Of a DNA stretch of 64,000 nt, positions 48,545 to 63,350 are shown piece by piece. The notes beneath the pieces are model-generated. The model made no database searches. It was not told the DNA's origin and saw nothing but the letters and a program-made list of their open reading frames with translations. The position numbers and the translations under genes are program-made. Each line of letters begins with the position of its first letter. Positions within the stretch are counted from its first letter, which is position 1. This DNA comes from Aplectana chamaeleonis (taxonomy: Eukaryota > Nematoda > Chromadorea > Rhabditida > Cosmocercidae), in the NCBI GenBank assembly GCA_029168955.1, contig JAPDOI010000877.1:186001-250000 (forward strand), in the 5' to 3' direction.

Positions 48545-49689
48545 TCTCCTCAGCTTTTTATTCAAATACTCATAAATGGAACAGATTCGATTATTCGTTC
48601 TTTCCATACTGTGAGTGTACTTTTAAAATTTTTTCAAAAATTCTGTGGAAAACGTTCTGAACCCCTTTCAGTCAGAAAGTGCCTCAGTAATATAAGCTTC
48701 ATCAAACGAGCAGTTTTTGTGTGCTAGCATATCTTCAATATCTATGCAGAAAAGAGCGGGTGGTGAAGACACGCTTCCACGGTACAATTAATTCGATCGC
48801 TTGGTGTGAAATTCCAAAAACATTTCGTATTTATCATCTATCGAGGCGTTAGTTTCCGAATAATCAATCCACAGCACAACAACAGACTGATGTCCAATTG
48901 TCACTAGGTATTGTATTAACTAAGTGATCTGTGTACAACTGAGCGCAAGAAGACGCTCGGTAACCAACTACTAGCCTTAAAGGGTTGGAATTACCACAAA
49001 AAAAAGAAAATTTACAACCGGGCAAGATAAAATCACCGCAACACACCATTATCAACAACCAATGGGTAGTCGATGCCAGGAATCGAAAGAACGCTCATAA
49101 CTTTGAGCCTCTTACCAAGGGGACCGTTTCATGAATGGCTCATGTTGTCAACTTTTCGATTCCATATTTCTGTCTGCATGCTGTTTTGACTGTATTGTTC
49201 TATCACGGCTGTCTTAAATGGTGAATAAATTAATCAGGAGTAATGCTAACCAGGCACACACTTGGCGCGCCGTGATTGCGGACCCCTGTACACTATCGCA
49301 ACCTAATATCTTTTTTAGCGCAGGACGGGACGGCAACGTAATTTTTGTTGTTTCTAAGGATTTCGGAGGAATTCTGTCAAATTTGGTGAAATTTCCCAAC
49401 ATGAAAATCGGAAACACTCGAACTGACAAGAAACATTCACCCTTGTAGTATCAAGTATGTAGTATTCTGACATGGGATCTCGTTTAATTAAGTCAGCGTG
49501 GTAATTCAAACTGAAATGTACTCTCCTAGAACTCAAAACCCAGAATAAGAGAATACCGTCTTCAGTTGTCTAGAATAACCCTGGGAAAAGGTATAGGCGG
49601 TTTTTAAAGTCTCGCTGCAAGATTACCCATAAAGCAATTTGTGGGGAGTTTTGAATTTTTTTCAGAGTTCCGGTCAAAACTGGTATTTA
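48545..49689. other. Unassigned interval
   Basis: No gene, RNA or clear repeat is recognised. Open frames are short and overlap on both strands. Confidence 0.4.
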
Positions 49690-50250
49690 GAGGTAATATA
49701 GGGTGTTGAACACGAATCTGGAGTCCGCTCGCCGAAATTCTGAGGTTTACTTTAGGTTAAGGTTGGTGGCATGCCATTTAGGGGGCAAATCCTATCTCAA
49801 TAATTCAAAAATCGACTAATGATCATTACATTCGTATTCACCAGCCCGAAAATTCCTCGCGTAGAAATTTGGGATCAGCGTTCTAGAAATCGTGAAAATT
49901 CGCGTTTTGCCCTAAAAAATCTCTTGATAGAAACTGTTCAAAGTTCGAAAAATAAGCTTTCAACATGGGTCCCCAAAATGTGATTTTTGACGATTTCCGG
50001 ACCGCTTCGATAGAAATGGCTAGAAATATTTCTCTACTGCCTATTTGAAATTTTTTAAACACCCGAAAAAAATTTCTGATGGTACACATGCCTTTTCTCG
50101 AAGCTTGAAAAACGCCTATAACTTTTTGGAACCTGCAGCTCGGGGCGGGATACTGCGCAGTTTTACTATTGAGCCACAAGAGATGCTAACGATACTAGTC
50201 GTTTCGCAGATTCGTTTACCACTAAAAACACTTCCCTTGTCAGTATACTG
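49690..50250. repeat. Dispersed repeat shared with 26750-27310
   Basis: Shares the GGGATACTGCG(A/C)AGTTTTACTAT region, the downstream GCAGAT, and the GGGGGCAAA/TTTGCCCCC motif. Confidence 0.55.
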
Positions 50251-50395
50251 CTTTATACTGCAAGGGTGAGCGTTTCATGTCAGTTCGAGTGTTGTTAATT
50301 TTCATGTCGGAAAACGTCCCCAAATTAGACAGAATTACCATGAATACCCTTTGGTAACGACGAAAACTAAGGTACAGCCCATTATTCTACCTTAA

Positions 50396-50868
50396 AGGCA
50401 GCGTACACGTTGAAATATGCTCCCGTGATTTTCACAGATTATGAGAGGTCCGGAGCGCTACAAAACATCTACGCTGAAAAATGGGGGAAAGTGATCGGAA
50501 GTACGTTTTCTAGGCTCAAAAATATCCACTGTCATTGCAACTGAATCATGAGAGTGGAGGAACTGGCCACTGCGTGAAAATATGATCTCTCAATCGAAGC
50601 AGGCCATCTCTCACGTCTCCCACTTGGCTGTGCTAATTCTCTCGTTGATCGTTTGCTCCCTCAAGATCGGTTATTCAATGTGTTCCCGGTCAGAGGAGGC
50701 GAAATACAGCTGGGGCGGGCAATTACAGGGGTAGGACCCGGTTACCACTCATGTAAAGTAGTTGTGACTCGTTTTTAAAGCTTCGAAAAGCGTGAGCGTT
50801 ACGATGCAAGTCGTACGGTTCGGTCTGCATTGCTATCTCAACAACGCTTACGAACGTGTATGCTGCCT
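50396..50868. mobile_element. TTAA-flanked MITE (AGGCAGCGTACACG)
   Basis: TTAA at 50392-50395 and 50869-50872 brackets AGGCAGCGTACACGTTG and CGAACGTGTATGCTGCCT. The ends resemble 15718-16369. Confidence 0.9.
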
Positions 50869-51120
50869 TTAAGAACATTGAGATTGTTATAGCGTCCACA
50901 GCGAAGTACATATATTACAGTGCACCAACTCTTCATAATCTAAAAGGAGTCGTACGAAGTTGAATGTGCTGGTCATTAGTATTTCTGATGTAACATGGCC
51001 TTGTTCTAAAGAAATCACTGACGGCGATCGATTCAATTTTCTGGTTGCGGTAGGAGGCAGTGCAGACGTTATAATTGCGTAAGGGAGGACGCTGAGGGAG
51101 GGTGTGTAGTAGAGTATGCC

Positions 51121-51385
51121 AACGAATTTTCGGAAAACGAATATTCGGTCGAATAAGCGAATATTCGAATAATTCGATTATTCGTAAAAGTCATTTTTTC
51201 GAATAATTCGTTTGTTCGAACATTTGGAAAAGTCGATTTTTCGCATTATTCGTTTATTCGAATATTCGGAAAGTCAATTTTTTAATAATTCGTTTATTCG
51301 AATGTTCGGAAAAGTCAATTTTCGAATAATTCGTTTATTCGAATATTCGAACGGCTCAATATTCGAATATTCGGCCGAATAAACG
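51121..51385. repeat. ATTCGAAT-rich array, left
   Basis: Imperfect units of about 40-44 bp, each with ATAATTCGTTTATTCGAATA, then TTCGGAAAAGTCAATTTT. The unit is made of short palindromes (TTCGAA, ATTCGAAT). Confidence 0.9.
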
Positions 51386-52205
51386 AATGATTCCAGAAAA
51401 ATAGGAAGCAGAGCCTCCTACACATGTCCATTTTTGCGGTCCAGAGGTGAAATGCCTCCAATCAAACTGGTAGAAAGTTCGAATATAATCAGAGTACTCC
51501 AATGTTTAACATGAGATAGTCAGAAACCCAATGGTGGAGTATCTCGCTCAGCACCGAATTTGTAGACAGACGTAAAAGATACTGTTTTCCATCTGATGGA
51601 GTAGGTCCGAAACAGATTTCAGCGATGTTCCAGAAACGGCTACCGTACGCTGCTAGAGTATTATGTAATTCTTAATTGCCATGAATTTAGGTCAATCGCA
51701 GCAGCTTTGAGCCAGTTCATATTCAACATTCACCTTATATTTTTGCGGTCTAGAGGTCAACCGACTCCAACCAAACTGGGTGCTATCTTAGCGGTCGGGG
51801 GCCACCATGGCTGGATGCACTTGGCCCCGCCCATTTTACCGTGCCGCACTAAATTTGAGCATCACCCGGGGTTTCCCTCCCCTGCCAAAATCAGGATCGC
51901 AGCACGGAAAAATGGGCGTGGCCATGTGCGATACAACAGTGCCCACCCCCGCTCAGTTAGTACCCCAAACTGATAAGAAATTCGGATATTGTTGGTGTAT
52001 ATTGTTTTAAAAATTAAGAGACTTTGATCGCATCGTTTAACAACCACTCATAGACAGTGATAAATGTTGGTTTGAATACTTTTACGATATGATGTGGAAT
52101 GTCTTTTTGGTGGAAGTACATTGGCATAGCTTTGATCTATACAATATTATACAAAAAAGGTCAAGAAAGTTGGTAGTGCCGCGAACGGGGGTTCGATTAT
52201 GCGTA
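51386..52205. other. Unassigned sequence between ATTCGAAT arrays
   Basis: There is no recognised gene. A GC-rich patch at 51790-51960 has open frames on three frames without motifs. Confidence 0.35.
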
Positions 52206-52439
52206 CAGTTCAACTCCGGATTTCCGTTCAGTCCGCAAAGTGCACGCTGATTGCGAAATCGTGTTGCGGCGCGATTGCGAGTATCCTCAAACAGGGATGT
52301 GGGATCACCCGGGCGGTTTTCGCCTTTGGTGCCCGGGTGATCCTACATCTCTGTCTGAGGATACTTGCAACCGCGCCGCACCACGATTTCGCTGTCAGCG
52401 TGCACTTTGCGGACTGAACGGCAGTGCGGAGGTGAACTG
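52206..52439. mobile_element. TA-flanked near-perfect hairpin MITE, 234 bp
   Basis: TA at 52204-52205 and 52440-52441. The left arm CAGTTCAACTCCGG... is complementary for about 105 bp to the right arm ending CGGAGGTGAACTG, around a roughly 18-bp spacer near 52320 (GGATCACCCGGGC opposite GCCCGGGTGATCC). It can fold almost end to end. Tc1/mariner-type by target. Confidence 0.93.
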
Positions 52440-52446
52440 TACTCGG

Positions 52447-52830
52447 TCCGTACTTCTTATTCGAATACTCGCGATTTTGGCCGGATATTCGAATTATTCG
52501 TATTCGAATCATTAAATTATTCGGAAAAGTCAAATTTTCGAATAATTCGTTCATTCGATTATTTGGAAAGTCAAATTTTCGAATAATCCGTTTATTCGAA
52601 TTTTCGGAAAAGTCAATTTTTTCGAATTATTCGTTTATTCGAATATTCGGAGAAGTCAATTTTTCGAATAATTCTTTTATTCGAATACCCGGGGAAGTCA
52701 ATTCTTCGAATAATTCTTTTATTCGAATATTCGGAGAAGTCAATTTTCGAATAATTCGTTTATTCGAATATCCGGAAGAGTCAATTTTTCGAATTATTCG
52801 TTTACTCGAATATTCGAAAGTTTTTATTCG
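52447..52830. repeat. ATTCGAAT-rich array, right
   Basis: The same unit as 51121-51385, about nine imperfect copies, on the other side of the hairpin MITE. Confidence 0.9.
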
Positions 52831-52965
52831 TTTGATATACTCTAGTGTGTAGGTTCTTTCCGCTCTAGGAAAGCCCATTCGATTGAAACAGAGTATGTAC
52901 GGTAGTAGTGGAAGGTAGGTCAAAGTTATCTTAAGGTAGCTGAGTTGAATACAAAAACTTAAGGG

Positions 52966-53045
52966 TCAGGCAGGACTCGAACCCGCATCCCATCGCTTTC
53001 CGAGCGAGAGTGTTAGGGTCACACCTGTACTCTCAGCTGCATAAT
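52966..53045 (-). other. tRNA-like sequence (Ser-like, SINE or pseudogene)
   Basis: The minus strand has a good T-arm (GCGGGTTCGAGTCCTGC) and an anticodon-like stem-loop with GGA at the anticodon position, but C instead of the invariant U33. The acceptor stem does not close. It resembles a tRNA-derived SINE head more than a working tRNA. Confidence 0.5.
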
Positions 53046-53248
53046 TGACACAAGAATTGTGGGCGCAGCAGAAGTACCATGCGATAAAGGCATAAAACAT
53101 TCAGAAACGTATTCCAATGATCAGAAAGCCTCAGCTTAACTGGATTGAATGCCGAGTTGTGCTTGCCAGGTCAGACCCTTTGCCAGAGGATTGCTGTTGT
53201 GCCTACACAGTTCTTGTGTGAACGAGCTGAGGAGCACAGAGCATGTAT

Positions 53249-53322
53249 CGGCGGTGTAATGGTAGCACTCCCGCCCGTGAAGCGATGTGATGCTGGCTCG
53301 AGTCTCGTGACCCCTTAATCTC
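53249..53322 (+). other. tRNA-like sequence (SINE or pseudogene)
   Basis: A-box-like GGTGTAATGGTAGCAC and B-box-like GGCTCGAGTCTC lie at tRNA spacing. The acceptor stem does not pair (GTATCGG against CGTGACC), and the anticodon loop again has C at position 33. Confidence 0.5.
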
Positions 53323-53442
53323 CTATAACCCAGCTTCCTTGTGATATGTTGTGATCATGTATGTCAGGGCTATGCGTTATAACTTTAACGCGTCAACAGG
53401 TTACGCGATGTTTTTTCTCAAAATCTTACGATTGACGCTTAA

Positions 53443-53885
53443 AGGCAGGGTTCTCGATAAAATCGGTTGTTGTGCTATCACCGTAGAATGGTAGATCTGG
53501 CCATCACAAAAGTGAAAATAAGTAAAAAATTGGAGAAAAAACGCTCAGGAGAAAGTTATGGCTTGGTGTCCTCCCGCCCCCAATTATCGAAATTTGGGTA
53601 AAAGCCTGTTTTTTCAACTTTTATTTTGCTTCTTAAGTAATTTCTGAACATTTCTGGAGACTACTGATTACTTTAACAGCAAAATAAATGTCGGATAAGC
53701 AAGCATTATTGGAAATCGCATTAATTAGTGGGCCGGCCGATACCAGTAATTAGCCGTTATACTTTGTTTTTGGGCGTTTTTCCGGGGACTTTCCGGGTTT
53801 TTTCACTTATTTTCGCTTTTGTGATGGCCAAATCTACATTCTTATGAACAGAGCTAAAAAGTCGTTTTTATCGCGAACCCTGCCT
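53443..53885. mobile_element. TTAA-flanked MITE (AGGCAGGGTT family), inverted copy
   Basis: The ends AGGCAGGGTTCTCGATA and ATCGCGAACCCTGCCT are bracketed by TTAA. It is the inverse of 17653-18094. Confidence 0.92.
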
Positions 53886-53889
53886 TTAA

Positions 53890-54366
53890 AGGCACAGTCC
53901 ATGCTCATGGTCAAAATCTGATATTTCCACATAATTGTCAAGTAGCCCCACCCTACATATCACCTGCCGAGAGCAAGCTCTCATTTCCTCCGAATAAGCG
54001 AGATATAGGAGGAAACCACCTTGGGGCGCCCACATCCGGAAGCCAGTTTGGCACGCCCCTTTTACGATCTTTCGAGCCCAAAAGTGGCGAGAAGAGCGAT
54101 GGTTTCCGATTAGTAGCCCCGTTCTTCTCTTCATTTCCAACATCTCTCTTTGTCTATGTCTACTCGCATACATTGGTTACAAATGACGGAAGTTACAAGC
54201 CTCGGACAACTCGTCCACCGTGCTTCCGTAATTCATTTTTTTAGGCGCCATACCCATGTTCCTAGGGGGTCTTGCACGATTCCAGAGACATCATTGGAAT
54301 CAGCACGGGACCGTTTTCAAGATATGCTGAAAAACAGAGAAACGATCCTGAGGTTGGACTGTGTCT
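53890..54366. mobile_element. TTAA-flanked MITE (AGGCACAGTCC)
   Basis: Begins AGGCACAGTCCATGCTC and ends TTGGACTGTGTCT, with TTAA on both sides (the left TTAA shared with the preceding MITE). The interior shares GACGGAAGTTACAAGCCTCG with 8096-8891 and, inverted, with 16822-17304. Confidence 0.9.
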
Positions 54367-54599
54367 TTAACGAAAAGTCTTGAAATCGCGTCAGCTTAGT
54401 TCTTTTTTGTAGTGTAATTATGGCACTGATTGATATGGGACCTCTGATGCTTCATTGATTTTTGCTGCGGTCAGGTAATGTTTTTTTAACAAAAAAGCAA
54501 AATCAACGTGTTAACGCATTAACGGGTTAACGCGGTTTTCTTGAATATTGACGAAAAACGTCTAACGAAAAAAAATTCTATTAACGAACACAATGCCAT

Positions 54600-57500
54600 A
54601 AAATATGACACATGTACACCATGCCATAAATTAGATCGAACTTTCCATATAGACCGAACCTTTTCAAGAGATTCTCTGGGGTGGTGATCAAGAATCCGTG
54701 GCCCGCTTCCCGATTTTTGAGAGGTTAAGGCAGAGTAGGATAGCCAAGCGACAGTAATCCTGTCGTAACCCACCGTAACGCATCTAAATCAAAAAAGATA
54801 TTGGATATGTGATCAGCACCTCAAAGAAGTCTCTAAAAAAGTTTTAGCTAAATCTGAATTTTAGTGCCCCAGAAAATCAATCCAGGATCAGGCAAGACTG
54901 AAGTGTCTCCAAAATCTGGTCCCATACTGTAGTAGAGGCCATTTTAGTTATTCCCGTTGTCACGTAATCCACGAGGTATTTGTCTGTGCTATACCCAGTC
55001 CACCCCCACCCCTCTTCGGTGTGAAATTGTGACCACAGGTTCCATGTTGTTGTGATTTTGCCTGAATCTTGTCATTACTCTGTCAGTATAGCTGTTGATG
55101 AATGAACTGCGAGTAGTGTTGTGTGGTGATGATGTCCGTCCGTCCGCCCACTATTGTCGAGTTTGTTTGTTGAGCGCCTCTATCTCTCTGCACAAACTTT
55201 ACACGCGGCTTCTGAGAATCGCACATTGCAAAATACCAGCGACTTGAGTTGAAGTGGTGATGAGGGAGTTTTTCGAGGAAACGCCCGTTGCGATACAGGG
55301 GACTGGAGGGAGCATTGTTTGTCCAAAAGTCGCTTTCCACTGAGAATCGCGCAAGAGGCTGAGGGATACGATGGGGATGCGAGTCTCTCCAGCTTATAAG
55401 CAGCTTGAGCGAGTGCGGCCGAGGTTGATGCTGGAAGTGGCTGGCTGGCTGCGAGGAGTTTCAGGTTTGCGCAGTCGTGAGTTGGAGAAGATTCCCCTCT
55501 TAAGACTTGGCGTAATCTCCAGCTCCCGCGCCCCCCCACACAGTGTAAACTCGCATCACCTGCACCAGCACAGCCGCCCTCGCTTCCTAGTACTTGCTAT
55601 TTTGAATTCTTTGCATTCCTTCCTCCATATTTGGGTTCTTGTTCAGTTTTGCAGCTTAATACATCTGATGGTTCCATGATCTAGCTTTATAATATCGTTA
55701 TCTCGTTTGTCTTACCTTAGCTTTCTAATCCTTAAACGTTTCTATGTATAATTGGGCCTTCGGAAAAAATCCAAAATCGAGTTGGTTCAGAACGGCATCA
55801 TCTTTTTAGGAGCCTAGAACGAAAATCACTCTTCGAGGCTTGTTAGATGGGAAAGTAGTGCAGTGCTTATCACAAAACCACAAAATAACGAAAACTAAGA
55901 TTTTTTTCGAAGGTTTCCGATCAGAAAATTGTCGGAAAAAAGACTTCACTCGGCACAAACATGAAAACTATAGAGATTTTCTAAAAGAGTTAGCCTACCT
56001 ATTGGGGAATACAGTCGGCATGAATCCTAGCGATACTTTGCGTTGCTTACTGAAGGTTGGCGAAAACTAGGTGCCATATGCTATAACTTGGGTGCACCGA
56101 GTTTGCGCTAACCTCCATTTAGGAATGCAAAGTCTCTCCAGAATCCATGCCTATGTTACGTTGCGCGCCCGTCAGAGACACCGAGGGAGAGCTGCTTCTT
56201 TGGACTCTCCGACTGCCAACTCGTTTGGGACAGAGTATATATACTGCAAACTGCCTCTGCTTTACCTCGACGACTTCCCTGTCTTACGGGCGAATATTCT
56301 GAAGAACTTTGCTATTACACCTCCGTTTTCGTTTCCAGGCCAAGCTTTTTGCGATTCATTTCATTTTTGGGCAAGCGAAGCAACGACAGCTTGACCTTGC
56401 CCGTTCAGGCCGAAATGAATTCTAATCGCTGGTTCCATACAGAATCGATCCAGTTCTACAAACATCACTCGCACACCTTGGTAGGAAGGAACTTTTGGCG
56501 AATTCATCATTGATAACTTTCTATCCTGTTTGTGTAAAGCTTGTAAATCGAAAGAAAATGTTATGTCGACTATGTTCATATCAGGGAAAAAGGCTCTTAG
56601 GTATGACTCTTAGGTACTATGGGTGGCTCCAACTAATAATAAGATCAAAGGGTCGCTCTTGAACTAACAGTTGGGCGTCCTCCCCCTCAGGATATGACGC
56701 GAGGTGTGATGTACCACAGGGTGAGGAGAGGGTGAGTTCGTGAGTGTGGGCAGTCGGTAGGATTAAAAATCACACTGAAACGAGGGACGTTTTCGCCTCG
56801 AAAGCGTTGCCTGTTGCACGCCTTTTCAAGCGCTAAAGATAGTATAGGTCGCTGATTGCGATACAAAAGGACAGGAACAGGCTGGAAACATGCAGCGCTT
56901 TTGGTAAAGATCGATTTTTGGTGGTTTCGGCTACTCTGATTGCCTCAGTTTTCTTTGACAACTACTTTATGGTAGTTATGATCATTTCAACCAGCGTTAC
57001 TTTTAGAGGTGTGCAGAAGCTGAAGGGAAAATCATTTATGGAAAGAGATCTAGTGAAATCTGTATTGCGACCACAATTCTGTCGTTGTTCAGTTTGATTC
57101 ACACTAAAGATTCCATCCAAAAACGTTCGGATAACTACAAAAACAGCTTCCTCTCTTTACCCATGGTTTTACTTCCCAATAAAACATTGTTTTTAAAATC
57201 AGGAGCCACTGTACCAATTGCACGATACCTTTTTAAATCCTAAATACTGTCAAGTGTTCGAAGTTTAATTCTATTGCAAACGGTCCGATCATCCTATCAA
57301 GAAATTGAAATTTATACTATAATTGGCTTTCCAATTTTCGGCACAACTTTCATGTAATCAGAAGAGCAAGTTCTGCTTCATTCGTACCCTACCATGCCAA
57401 TATGCTTCCTGAACTCAAATGAGGCTGAAAATTACAATTTTTAGGTTATATGAAAAATGTCGGATGATATGTAGATATCATTCACCCATTTAAATGAAAT

Positions 57501-57660
57501 TTTTTGCATTGAAAAAACCATCTTTCCCGACTCTATATGTGCTCTATTTTTCGGCATCAATGTCTTCTACCCAGAGTTTACTTGGTATGATCAAGACAAA
57601 TGGCAATTATAGAATCTATGAATCGCAAACGTTAACCTGAGTGTTCAGTGGAATCGTTGA
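54600..57660. other. Unassigned 3-kb interval
   Basis: No gene could be supported. A GC-rich stretch at 55130-55560 has open frames of up to 119 codons on the minus strand and 102 on the plus strand, with no recognisable domain. At about 56230 a TATATATA motif follows a GC-rich stretch, so a promoter is possible. Neither is convincing. Confidence 0.4.
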
Positions 57661-57664
57661 CCTG

Positions 57665-57830
57665 AGTGTTCAGTGGAATCTCCTCCTCAAATCTGAGGAA
57701 ATTCGCCGCGTCAGTGCTGGGAAAGTACCGCGACCCTCGACTGTACCGCGATAGTACCGCAGCGGCTCCGCGGTAGAAACGCGCCGGCTCCGTGAGCGTG
57801 CAACAGTGAACCCGCGTGGAGTACGATGTA
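57665..57830. repeat. GC-rich CCGCGGTA/GGCTCCG repeat, left
   Basis: Repeated GTACCGCGA, GCGGCTCCGCGGTAG and CGGCTCCGTGAGCG motifs. It is related to 58036-58195. Confidence 0.6.
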
Positions 57831-57868
57831 ATATCCTGTGTGGTTGTTGAAAAAACGAAGTTGTTGTC

Positions 57869-57890
57869 GGTTCAATTACCCAAGTTTGAG
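57869..57890 (+). other. SL1-like spliced-leader sequence with GT donor
   Basis: A 22-base sequence from GGTTCAATTACC to AAGTTTGAG differs from nematode SL1 at one place (C for T at base 4) and is followed by GTACATT. In SL RNA genes the leader is followed by GGTA as splice donor. The downstream CTTGGG (57912 region) can pair with CCCAAG inside the leader, and a CTCTG/CAGAG hairpin follows. The downstream sequence is otherwise unlike SL1 RNA and no clear Sm site is seen. It may be a diverged SL RNA gene, a pseudogene, or a leader fixed by retroposition. Confidence 0.6.
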
Positions 57891-58035
57891 GTACATTCCG
57901 TATTTTCCTTGGGCGCAAAAGCGGCGGTAACCTCTGTCGATATCAGAGAGATGGCGTAACGACAGCGGGTGCGCAGTTTTGTTTTTGCCCCCCCCCTAGT
58001 TGTATTATCATTCTTAAATAACTTCATATCAGATA

Positions 58036-58195
58036 CTCTCTCGGAGCCGCTGCGGCACTATCGCGGAGCCGAAGCGGCTCTGCCGCATCACCGCTATGAC
58101 TCCGCGGTAGTTCCGGCGCGGCTCCGTGATAGTGCCGCTTTGGTGCCTGTAGGCTCCGAAGCGGCACTATCGCAGAGCCGCAGCGGCGATTTCTC
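58036..58195. mobile_element. GC-rich palindromic repeat, possible MITE
   Basis: CGGAGCCGCTGCGGCACTAT and inverted or direct copies (CGGCACTATCGCAGAGCCG, ATAGTGCCGC) make up the segment. Base composition is far above its neighbours. Confidence 0.6.
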
Positions 58196-58214
58196 TCAGA
58201 GAAAGAATCTGGAA

Positions 58215-58290
58215 AATCCCTAATGAGGTTCCGATTTCGATTATCACTTGCAGCGGAGCGGGGTTGGCCTCGGTGAAATACAGTCCACGA
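58215..58290 (+). repeat. GCAGCGGAGCGG repeat, copy 1
   Basis: The ATTTCGATTATCAC...GCAGCGGAGCGG...TTGGCCTCGGTGAAATA block recurs at 60925-60995. Confidence 0.7.
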
Positions 58291-58721
58291 CAACGAAAAA
58301 AGGAGATTTTGCGGTCGCGTATTTCAACTAAGCATACTATAGCTTGCGCCATGATCGCCGGCAATGTTGTAATTTCTTCCGGAATTTCGATTAAATAACA
58401 TCGGGAATGTGGAAAATGGTGAGTGTTTCCGCACACCCAAACATTATCAATATACTTAGGGCCTTCACCATAGATTCACGCAAAAATAACAGGAAAAAAA
58501 GTTATTCTCGGTTATTCTCATTTATTGTAAATTTTCATTTTTTCTTGCTTTTCCTGCTTGTATCTATGATAAAGACTTTAGGTGTCTTTATGTGAATAAA
58601 GACTTTAGGTGTAATGATACTGTGGAGTGAGTGGGGAAAATCAATGTTTCCGGTGTTTCCTCTTCAAAATTCAGAGAAAGAAATGCAGCTTTACCATTAA
58701 TTATGGACGGTAAGCTTAGTG

Positions 58722-58868
58722 TACAGGCTATAAAACGGCAAGTTTCACATGGGTCCTATGCGTGCTGGTGCGGAGCGGAGGTTAGAGACAGTGAGAGAGC
58801 GGAGGGCATACGGAGGCCCAGGCGTCGCGCGCGTCTTGAGTGATGTGAATTACGACGTTTTATGAAGG
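58722..58868 (+). mobile_element. TATAAAACG-type MITE copy
   Basis: ACAGGCTATAAAACGGCAAG on the left and GTGAATTACGACGTTTTATG on the right. It is the fourth copy of this family in the window. Confidence 0.8.
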
Positions 58869-60275
58869 TTACATACGCAACCGCAAAGCAGCCGTTTTCC
58901 GTTGCTGTAGACTGTATACCTGGTGCTAAGGAGGTTCCGACAAAAAGCGACTGCTCCATGCTGTAACATACGGAATTAGGAGCTTCCTAGAAATGCCCCA
59001 GAGCTGACTGATGTGGTAGGTTTTTTTTTCTTTACAACACGCGAACTCGGCGACAGAAGGGTGACAGCTGCTCGGCCCCTTGTTGGGCTCGTTATAGAGT
59101 GCAATCGATGAGCGACGCTGATCCTCTACGCAATCGATCCTTCTTTTGATTAGAAGTCTTTTCATCTGTAATCCTCTTCCTGCTGTATTTCATCTCTGAG
59201 GAAGTCATTTATGATCGATTGATTTCCTTTATGGGTATATGACTATAACTTTCACCTCTGAAAAGAGGATATGGACCGTCTCAGTGTTATTTCCAACTTA
59301 CCTCAAATGCACCTTTTCTAATATAAATGTGTTCGTTTGCATGAATTGGAACCAAATCATTCCTTTGCGGGTATCCGTTCATATGATCCAGAACTCTTCT
59401 TTCGATACGAAATACGAATCACCGAAAAATGCCGAATCCTGGTGATTCAAAATCCGATTTATCGAAAAAAACCTCGGCATCCGAATGATCGAAAAATTGA
59501 TCCGAAAGCCGATCATCCATTTAGCGAGATATCCGAATTAGTTGACTGGGGGCTATTCGTATTCGGAATGGAATAGGCCTAACGTGTGAAGTGCAAGCGA
59601 AATCTACACGTGAGTTCTCCACTATGGTAGCAGAAGATGGTACTGCAATTAGTTATTGTGAAAAGTGACGAAATTGAAGATGGAATGGTAATGAAAACGA
59701 TGGAAGATTTTGACGAGCGTCACGCGCTGGGGTAGCATTATGCCCTTCATACTCTAACTCGATGCCACCGCGTCAGATGCGCCACTCGCTGGTGCTCAGG
59801 AGTAGGAATTGCTCCTTATCCGGTAGCTATTTCGAATCTATTCGATTGAATCGGGTAACCTTCACCTTCACTTTGGGTGATCTCGAATCCGGTTATTTTG
59901 AAGTTTTTAGCCCGGATTCAATGCATATTCATTATCCAAAAGACTAAGGTACACAGATAAAAATCACTCCAAAGTTACCTTATTCAACAATCCCCAATCT
60001 CCATCGCTGCGAGGCCGCGCCGCTTTCTTTTGAATGTTCTTAACTCCGCTCTAGTTCATGGAGACTCTACAACTTGTACTAATAACTCTATGTGGACATG
60101 CCTACTATTCTTGCGCCGATTCAAGTGCACATTAATCTATTCAAAATTTGGAACTATGAGGCATTCCCTACTCAACCATTTTTATTTTGCGATTTATGGA
60201 TAATTTTCTGTGGAAAATTGAAAAAAATATTTTCAAAATCGCGTCGGTAAATCGCAAAATAGTTATCGTCGACTG
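58869..60275. other. Unassigned interval
   Basis: No gene is recognised. ATCCGAAT/ATTCGGAAT-type motifs at 59390-59570 recall the ATTCGAAT arrays. Confidence 0.4.
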
Positions 60276-60279
60276 AGGA

Positions 60280-60553
60280 CTACCGTGCTTATCTGGGTCA
60301 AATTCCGGTCCGCGCGTCTCGACACGCTTTGCGGCCGCGCGCTTTTGAAACGGAAGAGTTTCCAGTGCCGCCGCTGCCGATCTATTGACTCTAGGTGGGT
60401 TTTAGAAACTAGAAACTAAACAAAATTGAAGAATGCTGCATAAAAAAGCCATATCGAGTTGGCTTAGGAGCTGGAAACTCGATTGATTCGAGCGCGTGCG
60501 GCCGCGAAGCGTGTCGAGACGCGACCCAGATAAATGCAGTACCTCGTAGTACT
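60280..60553. mobile_element. Foldback MITE (TATCTGGGTC)
   Basis: GCTTATCTGGGTC and CGCGTCTCGACACGCTT on the left are inverted relative to AAGCGTGTCGAGACGCGACC and CAGATAAATGC on the right. GCGGCCGCGCGC pairs with GCGTGCGGCCGCG. About 270 bp. Confidence 0.8.

Positions 60554-63350
<2,797 letters not shown>

Larger units (their letters stand above)
53365..54595 (+). mobile_element. GTTAACG-ended element, short copy 3
   Basis: The left end CAGGGCTATGCGTTATAAC is followed by a decayed TTAACG array. The right array TTAACGCATTAACGGGTTAA lies at about 54510-54535. The central part found in copies 1 and 2 is missing. Two MITEs occupy the CGCTTAACGAAA target near the left end. Confidence 0.75.

Noticed and set aside
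52966..53322. Two functional tRNA genes
   Set aside because: Box A and B motifs exist, but acceptor stems do not pair and position 33 is C in both, so relics or SINE heads are more likely.
55180..55679. Bidirectional gene in the GC-rich stretch
   Set aside because: Open frames on both strands have low-complexity composition and no domain, splice or promoter evidence.
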